This document shows, in pieces, positions 21,766 through 32,000 of a stretch of 33,718 nucleotides of DNA. Position numbers and translations under genes: made by a program. The stretch covers positions 1-33,718 of the forward strand of contig JBBHKE010002561.1 of the NCBI GenBank assembly GCA_037447655.1, given 5' to 3'. Under the pieces are notes generated by a model. It was given only the letters and a program-made list of their open reading frames with translations. It ran no database searches and was not told the origin of the DNA. This DNA comes from Zygnema cylindricum. Taxonomy: Eukaryota; Streptophyta; Zygnematophyceae; Zygnematales; Zygnemataceae. The number at the start of each line of letters is the position of its first letter. The stretch's first letter is position 1.

Positions 21766-22185
21766 TCCATTGCCTGTTCTGAGTTTCTTTCTTTTTGTAT
21801 TTTGTTTCTTCTCCTTTATCTGCCGATTTTCCATGTGACATCGCTTTCCCTCATCTACGTATGCATATTTTGACAAGTTTGAACCACTTTTTTTTCTCTC
21901 GTCTTTTCCTTTTTCCAAAAATTGCGGTTTTGATGCGGATTTTGGGGTGATATTTTCCTGCATGCAACCCTCAACATTTATATCATTACCTCGAAAATCA
22001 TTCGAAAAGGCTGCAATCTCCTCCTCGTAATTTGAGGTTCCACTGCTCCTCTTTTCATTTGTAATACTAGGATCATATGTTGAGACATATGTGTTCCTAG
22101 GTCGCCTGCAACCCATTTGTTGCAATCTTTTTGGACCATCAATAATTAACTCACATCTACCATTATCACTTTTTGACTATTTCGG
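21748..22185 (-). other. Putative C-terminal tail exon of PARG copy B
   Basis: The minus strand is open from an AATAG acceptor near 22185 to TAG at 21748-21750. It encodes DNGRCELIIDGPKRLQQMG and then a long Lys/Glu/Ser-rich region. DNGRCELIID resembles RPDGFELID in the matching place of copy A. The splice phase is not settled: the homologous donor of exon 11 (CCACCAG|GTAATG at 23054) would need a different acceptor, such as one at GATTGCAG near 22008, whereas a donor at 23040 (CAG|GTGGGC) fits the acceptor at 22185. The tail is likely disordered, and its function is unknown. Confidence 0.4.
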
Positions 22186-23024
22186 AGTTCGACCAATTGT
22201 TTTGTAATTCACTTCTTTTAGTATTTCTGTTATTTTACTGTCATATTTTGTGGTGGAAATGTTGAATAAATGATTCCTGTGATTTGACATGAATGAATCA
22301 ATTTTTTTTTACGATATTTGAAAGAATTATTTTGTTTTATTGCATAACATCCGAGAACACATACACAACCAATTAAGAAAATGTTTCGCGAGTTGTATCT
22401 TTTAACAATTTAGGACTTTACATCTTAATAGCTTTCAGTAGATGATAGGATGACTGCAGAATAGTTTTACGCAAGGCTTTAATTTTCACAATGACATTTA
22501 CAAAATCATGCAAAAAGTGTTTAATAAAATTTTCAAATAATGTAATCACGCAGAAAGTGCTGATATGAAATTTTCGAAAGATGTGTTTAACGAACCAATC
22601 TTCTGATATAAATAACAAAAAAAAAGCATTCTTTCACTCAACGGACCTTTGTTTACGCGGAAAATCATTTTGATGCACAAGTTGCTTGGTGTTGCAAAGC
22701 TCTGAGGACGACAAACTTTATGTGAGAAGAAATAAGGGGAAATAAAAAAAAGGTTCAGCCCTGAGGCAAACTTTGAAAAGGTTTTTGCCAACTGAAAGAG
22801 ATATGTGGACGACTATAGTATTCTACTGTAATTTGAAACATGCTTCGTAAAAAATAATTGTTAAATAAATTAAGATATACAAAAAGAACAATTGTTTAAG
22901 AAAACTTCATATACATGGTCTGCTTTAAAAGTGCAGTTTAATCTTTACCTTAGAAATCTATTAACCGATTCAAACAAGTGTTATACCGAATGTGAAGCTT
23001 ATTTTAAAGAAGAACCTTACGTCC
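22186..23024 (-). other. Interval between the core and the tail of PARG copy B
   Basis: About 840 bases without a recognised exon. If the tail is spliced to the core this is an intron; if not, it is 3' flank. AT-rich, no strong repeats. Confidence 0.4.
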
Positions 23025-23053
23025 CTATCTGAAGCCCACCTGAACCCCATTAC

Positions 23054-26000
23054 CTGGTGGAGTAGAAATTCTAATTATCCATGCGAAAAATCTTTCGGAA
23101 CGGTGGAGTTTCTTTGCCCCATACTCCATCAAAAGATTGTAAAGGTCTCCAACACAAATATTTTTCTCTTTTAAAATCTGTACAATCTGCATCGTATAAC
23201 AATTTCAATGACAGGGAAATTAAAATAATATACCGAAACAAACTTGTTAATTTCGTATAATTTCAACGATTGGAAAATTTTTATACTGAAACAAAGTTTT
23301 TTTGTGCCTATCAAGACGAAAAGTTGAGAGATAGAAACAACTGCTTGGATTTGCACTTAGAATGTAGATTTAGAAATTTCTTAAAGACGTTTTCATTTTT
23401 CAATGCAAGCGAGGCATTCAAAATGCCTTCTTAGAATCTGTTAACAATATTTTGTCCACGTTTATTCCTCCTTGATACTTGAAGCAAATATTGAAACAAA
23501 AAGCTGTAATGCTTTACGACACGAGAGTAAGTTGATCATCTCTATGTCAATTACGCCTGAATTTTCAATCTTGTAGAGAACATTTTATTCACCACTTTAA
23601 CACAGAAATTATCAAAGCATCACATTTCGAATAATTTACCTCGGGAAGCCTTATCATTCTAGTATCTCCAGCTGCGTAATACAAAAGACTAGGTCTGCTA
23701 GCCTGCAAAACAGGTCTCAAAAATTTGAAAGGGTGTAAAATTCCTGCGAGATTTCCTTCAGTTTGTGAGATACAACAAGATTCAAGTAGAAGCAAGGATA
23801 GTAAATGTTTGCCAACGATGTATATGATACTCGATATCCTGATTGTTTACACGATTACTTTGATAAAGGTGAAAATGTGCACAATAATATTTATGGACGA
23901 TGTAAATAATACTGAATATCTGGATTGTTTAAAGCGGTTTTTTTAAAAATTGTGCCAATGTGATCAGCTATATATTTATCGATGATATACATAGTACTGA
24001 AAATCTTCATCCTATAGAGGGTTTTTTATTGAAACGCTAGGACATGAAGTTACCTGCGAAGCAGCTATCCATTGTATCATACTTTTTATCTGGGGATCTC
24101 CTCCAAAAACACCACATCCCCAGTTTCCAGTCGCAATTGGGATAAGTTTTTCTTCCCCCTGCAAAGATGCCCAGGAACATAAAACATCCTGATGAGGAGA
24201 AAACAAAATTCAAGAAATTTGAGTTTCAAATTTGAATATCAAAGAATAATCACTGCAGCAGTTATAAATTACTAAACTTTCAGGAAAATAACCAAATGTT
24301 AACTTCTGCATGTTGACGTTCAGAAATTTGATCTTATAGAAAGACAAAAAATGACATTGACCGAGAGAATTCTTACAGTAGCATGATTTAGTGTCCGAAA
24401 TTTATTTTTGGTGTGAGTGAATCCACAGAATGCTTTATCCAGCTCCCTGGTGCAAAAAAACAGAAAAAAAAAGTTGAGTGGAAGGCACATGCAATTTTAA
24501 TTATTTGTGTTCTCGACCAAATTAAACAATGGCTTAATGTAATTATTTAACACCCTGTCAGAGACGGTTTGCCAATACGCCAATTTTCACAAAAAAACTG
24601 TCACCTAGTTGTATTCATTCAGATGTAAAATAGCGGAAGAGCCATTAATTGTAAGTCAACGCGTTTAGCGAAAATTGACAATATGAATGAACCAATGCAT
24701 TTTATTGAAAATGTGAAACGATGTATGTTTTGGAAACCGGTACCTAACCTGACAATATGGCAGCTGTCAAATTGTTTTTCTCCAACATCATTAAGGGCAT
24801 CGATTGCGATTATTTTTGTAACTATTTTTGTGTGACTACTGTCATGTCCGTCACAAGATTTTGTCTCACCGAGGCGTCTGTTAAACTTGAAGGTTTGGCC
24901 GTACCTGAATAAAAAAAAAGGCAATAAAGATAACAAAAACGTAGAAATTCATTGTATGTCAATACAGGCAGCCCCGTTTTGCACGATGCCAATTACACCT
25001 TTATGATTTTGAAAACGCAAAGGAAAGAAGATGACAGCGTTCATAAAACGTGACTCTGTGCATGCAAATTGCGACAAATTGGTTAGCTGAAAAAAAGTTT
25101 TTTTTTCTGTAATGCAATTATAGTGTGGACAGATAGACAATCGCAAATAAAAGCGCGGTTGCATTTTGATTTGGTGAATTCGCCTGATAGTACAATCTCT
25201 TCCACGTCTCGTCCTTTATCTCACCCATGGTAACTGCTGAATTTTTCGGCTCCCTCTATCTCGATCGCCTCTCTTTCTCCCATTCGAGGACAAATAAGCA
25301 TCCCAACAATGAGTTCCGGAAAAGTAACAAAAAGTATTTCCTCCTGTAAACAGTTTAGATTGAAATCAGCAAAGGGTCCAACCGATAAATTAGCTGGACG
25401 TTAGCGTCGATCATCTAAACCTTAAAAGGAAAAGGAAATAACAAAAATGCGCAACGATTTCAAAAATTTAAAGATCGAATAAAACTACAGAAATTATAAT
25501 TTACTTAAAATAGATTCTCTTACATACCTGTGCGCACCCTCCTCGCAAAGTTCCTCCTCCCAAATATTTGTTTGCGAAGTCAACTTTAAGACAATCCGAT
25601 CCTTCATTTTCAATATTGCCTTTTGAAATCATCTGTAATCATGCAAATAATGCTCAAGTTTAGCTTTGGAAACAGCCAAAACTCTCACCCGGAAACTACA
25701 CAATCAGTTGGTTTGAAATCAATTGAAACTTCTCAACCGAAGAGGACACAATTGGTTTGAAATCAACTAAAACTTCTCACAAATCGATAGAAACTTCTTA
25801 CCTGTAAAGTACACAATGGCGTTCGCTGTTGTTTCCAAAAAAATCTCCTCTTCCCCTGGTAATTACTATCTCTTAAAACTTTGCGTTCGAATGAAATCAT
25901 ACCAGAAGGAGCATTCATTCGGTATTGGTGAAAGTAGTTGACAATACACTTCAACTTATTTTTATTGTGATCTCCTGGTTCCAGCAATTTCCTGCAAACA

Positions 26001-26984
26001 TAAGTCCAAAATGTGTATTTTATCATCTTTTTTAACCGACAAATTGCAAAAACTGGATAAATTAAAAAACAGTCTTACGCCACTTAGACATCGTTATAAG
26101 TGATATCTAAAAAAAAAAATTGATTTATCCATCCATGTTCCAATGTCGCTCCTCAAGATGAAATATCAATATTTAGGGAAACAACAGCCAATCTAAAACA
26201 GTTCATAGTGAATGTGTTTTTGACACAAGAGGATGATACATTTCCAGAACTCACATAAAAAGAGTGTCGAAGTTAATGATTTCTGGTAGATGTTCTTCAC
26301 GTCGTCCATTGGTCGGAAAGAGACAAAAAAATGCAGAAGCCAATATCGCAGCTGCAAGCTCCTGCAAAAGGTTTGTACAAAACAAAGAACATGAAGAAGA
26401 ACACAAAAACATTTCAACTCTAAAAAGGGAGCACTAAAAAGTTAGAGTAGCATAACAATATTGGATCATCGCAGAAAATTCTTCTAACAATATCCTTGAG
26501 ATCTTTGTCAAATGAAACTCGTGCTAAGCAGCCATAAAAGGAATAAACCAGACAACGTAATTTTTCAATATTTTTCTCCAATCTGTCATTACACTTTCTT
26601 GTCACAATACTTCACTGGTGAAAACCCCAGAATTTTAGCTCCTCTTGGAAGCAGTTAAACAAGTTCAAGCAGCAGGTTCAAGCAACATTTCATTGAATCA
26701 AGAGAGAAGAGAGAAGTAAATCAGTACATTGTCAAAATACATTTGATCATGCTACTGAAGGGGACTGTTGAGTTTAAGAAAATAAAAATAAATACCTTGT
26801 CAATTAGTACCAAGCCTTCCTCTTCTTCATTTAGGATATGAATCGCCGTGGAATTATCCAACATTTCAGCTCCATTCTCGTTCAAACGACGGGGGAGACT
26901 TAGAGCAAGTTTTGCAATATGGGGTAACCCGTTTTGTATAAATTCATTCCTTTGATCCTCCAAAACCTATAATTATAAATGCAA

Positions 26985-27052
<68 letters not shown>

Positions 27053-27653
27053 AACTCATACAATAACAAACAAAAAAAAAAAACAGCTAATTCACTATTT
27101 TACCAACGACAAAAAAAAACGGAATGTACAATATTTTGTATCAGCGATAGGTTCTTGTTCATCTAAATACATGCAGTTCGAGTATTGGCATTCTCTTTTC
27201 AAGTTGAAAGTACATAGGTAATACCTCACTGACAAATATCTCCATGGCTTTTGCCAAATTTGGATGACCATCACTTAAACGGAGGTTCTGCCGGATTTTT
27301 TTAATCAAATCTGTCAAATAACTTGCAAATTGCTGGTTTGTGTTATGACAAAAATGATTATCCTGAGACACCATACTCAAAATCTCTATGACAGCATCAG
27401 GCCACTGATACACTAGTCTTCCACATTCTAAGTAAACTTTACATGGCTGAAAATATGGAAGCATATTTGTTTTCATGTGTGTTGAAGTTTGTCTTGCTGG
27501 AAAAAATTCAGAAATCACTGCTTTTGTTTTAGCAAAGAATTTTGCTAAAACAGAAAACGGTGAAGGTAAGGAAAGCATTGAGAGGGTGATGGCTCGAAAA
27601 TGAAACCACGGTTCAAGTGTATTCGATTTTTCACAAAAGGTAACAATTCTCAA
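23054..27653 (-). CDS. Poly(ADP-ribose) glycohydrolase copy B, intact core
   Basis: Eleven exons with GT-AG borders and matching phases: 27225-27653, 26796-26966, 26255-26361, 25802-25991, 25528-25632, 25225-25343, 24749-24904, 24377-24446, 24054-24158, 23640-23702 and 23054-23186 (or to a TAG at 23025-23027 without a further splice). The start ATG at 27653 is the first in frame. The N-terminal helical part (FQPC...YQWPDAV) is followed by LPHIAKLALSLP and ELAAAILASAFFCLFP. Exon 5 gives KYLGGGTLRGGCAQ, exon 6 EEILFVTFPELIVGMLICPRM, together the GGG...QEE catalytic signature with both glutamates. Exon 7 has IIAIDAL, exon 8 AFCGF, exon 9 TGNWGCGVFGGD, exon 11 VGDLYNLLMEYG. No stop or frameshift was seen, so it is the best candidate for an active enzyme, which in plants acts in nucleus and cytoplasm on PARP products. 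Exons 3 to 6 and 8 to 9 have the same length as in copy A. A repetitive tail may follow. Confidence 0.88.
23795..24012. repeat. Degenerate repeat in intron 9 of PARG copy B
   Basis: gatgtatatgatactcgatatcctgattgttta, gatgtaaataatactgaatatctggattgttta and a third weaker unit (gatgatatacatagtactgaaaatct) occur in order. No coding sense on either strand. Confidence 0.55.
26986..27051. repeat. 66-base poly(A) run, poly(T) on the coding strand of copy B
   Basis: Uninterrupted A from 26986 to 27051. It lies in intron 1 of PARG copy B (26967-27224). On the coding strand it is a 66-base poly(T) ending 19 bases before the 3' splice site of exon 2 (TTATAG|GTTTTGG), so it forms an extreme polypyrimidine tract. 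Length may vary between individuals or be misread. Confidence 0.95.
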
Positions 27654-29023
27654 GTTTCAACATCATTATCTAATCCTTAGGATTGTAAGTTTTCCACTGC
27701 CAACATGAAATTTACTACTCCTAACAGAAAATAGCTTGGGAGCTTTGACAAAAAGTTAGATTAGATTCAAAGATGCTGAGTTTTTAGAGTGGAAGTACAA
27801 CAGGACTTTCGTACAATAGTGTCGCAATGTTTGCATACAGCTGAAGCTTTGCTGCTACATGATGCTACAAAATGCTACAGAGAATGGTATTGCAAGATGC
27901 TACAGGATAGTCCATGATGCTACAGAGAATGGTATTGCAAGATGCTACAGGATGGTCCATGATGCTACAGAGAATGGTATTGCAAGATGCTACAGGATGG
28001 TCCATGATGCTACAGGATGGTCCATGATGCTACAGGATGGTCATGATGCTTACAGGATGCTACTGTATGCTACATGAAGCGACAGGATATGGTGTTCCGA
28101 GGTCAAAATTGCATGTGCGTGATTTTCTAATTGCGCCGAGGTTGAAATTTCACATTTCAAAGATTCGAATGTCGAATTGGATACCGAAACGACGGTCGTT
28201 TCCAAACAATGTGCACATTACTATATTTTGCGGAATTTATGCCGTATTTCACGCGTTTTACGCTAAAAATCGCTGAAAGTACGCGTACAGTATACCCTAA
28301 ACGAGATTACCACATATAGCGTTTCCATCTATTTGTATACATATGAATTGTTCCCACATAGAAATTGCAAGTCAAACGCCGGTCAATGGATGTGGTTTGC
28401 AGTATCCTTAATAACAATAAGCTCGACGATTGGTGCTGCAGAAAATGAATTTTTTTCTTTCATAAAAAGAATGTAACGGAACAGTTTTGTAAGCTTAGAT
28501 GTACATGTTTATTTCTCAGTTAAATTGTTCGTCAATCTCCAATAACAATTTCGGCTAGCAAATGTCTTAGCAAATATTTTTTCTTTACAAAACATTTGCA
28601 TGTAATGCAATTTGTTATGTGACAGCTTACAGCTTTGACTGCTAATCTGAGAGCTTGAAAGACTCTCCAGTTACCGCCGACAGGAATTGACAACATGGAA
28701 ATCCGTTTTTGGAGTAATTGCAGTTAAATCAAATTCCTAAAACAGGTCCCTCTATTTGTGCTTAGAAGATGACAGTTGCTGACGCTAAATTTCGGTTTTG
28801 TGATATTCCAATACGAAGTGATTACTAATCAATAATAAAAAAAATTAGAAGACATTAAAAAGGATTATAAACTGTGTAAAACTGAAGGTGATTGCTTCAT
28901 CAATATATTATATTTTTAGCAGTTGTAAATAAATGCCTTCATCTTTCAAAGCTCTTTCATGCTACGATCAACTGCCTGCCATTTTCCCAATTTTTTGCCT
29001 ATTTTGTAACTAAAATTAAAAAT
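27654..29023. other. Spacer between divergent PARG copies B and C
   Basis: Copies B (minus) and C (plus) are head to head here, so both promoters should lie in this 1.4 kb. No TATA box or initiator could be assigned with confidence. The region contains the 45/20-bp minisatellite. An open frame upstream of the C start (from 28892) has no ATG until 29024. Confidence 0.5.
27850..28085. repeat. 45-bp and 20-bp higher-order minisatellite (gatgctacag)
   Basis: The word gatgctacag recurs about a dozen times. A 45-base unit (marked by ggtattgcaa at 27886, 27931 and 27976) repeats three times, followed by a 20-base unit (tacaggatgg at 27991, 28011 and 28031) three times. Because 45 is a multiple of three the plus strand stays open as a 15-residue peptide repeat, which is most likely not translated. 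Confidence 0.92.
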
Positions 29024-32000
29024 ATGCTTACTCGAAGCTACATGTCAGTAACATGTGAGACATCATCGAAAAGGCAAACATTTCAAGATTTTCAGCCATG
29101 TGATATTGTTTCCAATGAATATCGATGGCCTGAAAGCGTTAATTTGTTGTTAGATTTGGTCTCTAAGAAACGTTTGAGATTTTTTGAAATGACACATTTT
29201 TCTCCGGATGTTCTAACATTGCTGATTTTGGACCTTCGTCGAGAGATTCTTTAGAAGATGGTCATCCGAATCTGAGAAATGCTATTCGGTATTTTTTTGA
29301 AGAGGTGAGTTGTAAAATTTTAACTTTGATAACTTTTATTTTTCCTAAAAAGCTTTCATTTTTTAGGCTTAAAAGTGAGAAAATTACTTGTCTTTTTTGA
29401 GAATCTCCTCTTTTAGTCCCAGCGTGTCTAAACTCTGCAAAGCTCAATTTTCCATACCGCTTTCCATGACTTTTATCAATCTCTGTTTGATTATCGTTCT
29501 GTGATGTGTTAGGATTTGGTACTGAGAACTCTGGTAGCGACGAGTCATTCTCGTAGCTAAGGTAGTGACGACCAGCGACGAAGTAGTTTCGTCGCTGGAT
29601 AGTTGAAGTACCAGCGACGAAGAAGTTTCGTCGCTGGATATTTGAAGTGACGTGAAATGAAATGTTTGTTTCATTTCACGTATGTTTGAATAGTACTTTT
29701 TTTTACAGTGGTAGAATTTGGAGAATGAATACCGTTCTATGATAATGTATCGACTGATGTTTTTGTAAAGTTTTCATTAACTGTAGCATGTTTTATTGGT
29801 TCCTTGAAACTTTTTTTCCTTTCTTTAGGTTTTGGAGAACGAAGACCGTTCTTTTATGATGGAAACATTGCCTCAAATTGCAAAACTTGCTCTTCGACTA
29901 CCTGACCTTTTGAATGAAAACGGAACGAACAATTTGACCAGAAAATATAAAACTGCACTCAGGATATTAAATGCTGACGAACAAGGAATGGTTCTTATCA
30001 GTCAGGTAATTCCTACTTGTACATTTCGTACTTCTTGAAAAAAAAATTAATCCTTTTTTTCTAAAAACTTGAATGCTTTAGTCTGTTAAATCCGTTTTAA
30101 GAACACGTCTTTGGATGAAAGTTAAAGAAAGGAGCATTTTCTACGCTATTTTGTAAGCTCAAAACGGTCTACGTGGACACTTTTAGGCCAATATTTTCCC
30201 CATTGGCTACTCTGGTCCATGCTAAATTATGTGAAGCTCCAATTTTCGGAAATAGAAATAATGCAAACGGTGTAGGTAATATTGAATATTTTGTTTATGC
30301 AGAATTTTAAGGTTCAGATTTTGATGCATCTAATAGAGTGTGAGAAGGTGAGAAAGATATTGATTCTATGTAGCAAGTTTTGAAGGAAACTTTTCCTGAT
30401 AGAGATCCAATTTTTTATGCATCTAATGAACTGAGTGTGAGAGAGTTATTGATTCTGTGATACAAGTTTTGAAGGTAGCTTACTGATTCTTTGATACAAG
30501 TTTTGAAGGTAACTTCTCCTGGGACAGAACTCTGTAGCTAAGACACTTTTTCCACCATTATCTGTGAATGTAATCCAATCTGTTAGAATTTTCAGTAAAT
30601 AGTGTGGTAAACTTTGATATTATTGAGAATTCTTAATGCAGTGCGCTTAAGATTGCCAATAACTACATCGTGAATTGCTATGAGTCTCAATGTTTTTTTT
30701 GCCACCTTGATCATGTTTTCTCCATGTACACGTTTCCCATTTCCGTTTGGAGAGTGCCAATCGGAAGGTAATATCCTTACCCTTCCATCACAATCGTCAG
30801 ATTAACAATCCGGTAAGTCTGCACAGAGAAAAGATGGTTGAAGTGGCAAAAAAAACATTGATGCTAATGACGATTCAGTGTAGTGTGAAAAATTCTTATT
30901 ATTGAGATTTGTTAATGCAATGTGAAAATGCAGGAGCTGGCTGCTGCAATTTTGGCTACAGCCTTTCTTTGTCTTTTTCCGACTAGTGGACGACGTGAGC
31001 TTCACCTTCCTGAAATCAACTTTGATGGATTTTTTGCGTAAGCTTCCTTTGAGTTTTTCATCCGTTTGCCAAATTCGCTTCGCGATCTTTTCACGACCTT
31101 CTCTTTCTGTTTACTAGGCCACCTTCTACATCCTAGTTTCACTAATTTTGACCTTGTTCATAAGCAGTTGTTTGGATGCATCTAAATATAATGTGGTTAA
31201 AGATGATGTCAAAAAAAAGCATGAATTATTTTTTGGATCAGCTCGTGAAATTGATAAAAGTAAAATGGTTGCAGACGATTATTGGACTCTTGCGACCACG
31301 TAAAAAACAAGTTGAAATGTATTATGGAATACTTCAATAGTTTTCGAAATAGTGTACCTTCTGAATGTAAAAGTGGCAATATTTCCTTCGAGCGCAAAGT
31401 CCTCAAACATGAATATTTGGATAGAAAAATGTTTTGGGAACATCAAAAGACACGACTTTGTAAACTTTCGGTAAGGCTGTCGACTATTATCTTTCAGTTT
31501 TTTTGAATCCATTTGACTAATTTCTTTCAGATTCACAAACCCATTTGTCTAATTTCTTTCAGCTCTTATAAAACCTTTTGATACAGGAAGCTAAAAACTT
31601 TTGTTGTGATTTTCGTTTCTTTTTAAACAGGTGTACAATGGGGGCAGTATTGAGGATATCGAAAAAGATTGTCTTGAGGTTGATTTTGCGAATAAGTATT
31701 TGGGAGGAGGAACATTACGAGGGGGTTGTGCCCAGGTATAGTTTTTCCAGAGAGAGGGTGGAGAGAGCGGGGAGAAAGAGAGAGAAGGTTGAGGATAGAA
31801 AGGTAAAGGGGGGTACTTTTCGAGAGGGGGAAAGAGAGGGGGGAGAGGGAGGGAAGGTTGGAAGGTAGAGGGAGAGGGAGAATGGGGGAGAAAGAGTGAG
31901 AGAGGGGTAGGAGAAGAAAGAGGGAGGGGGGGAGAGAGAAAACAAGGGAAGGGAGCTGAAATAAAATCTGCCCAATTCCCATCTAATCTGTCAGGTAGGT

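Noticed and set aside
26979-27221. Plus-strand open frame of 80 codons starting with a polylysine run
   Set aside because: It exists only because of the 66-base poly(A) run, which lies in intron 1 of PARG copy B on the other strand.
27859-28077. Plus-strand open frame of 72 codons with a 15-residue repeat
   Set aside because: The frame stays open because the minisatellite unit is 45 bases. There is no homology, start context or downstream exon.
31623-31982. Minus-strand Leu/Pro/Ser-rich open frame of 119 codons
   Set aside because: It is antisense to the polypurine tract and to an exon of PARG copy C. Composition explains the lack of stops.
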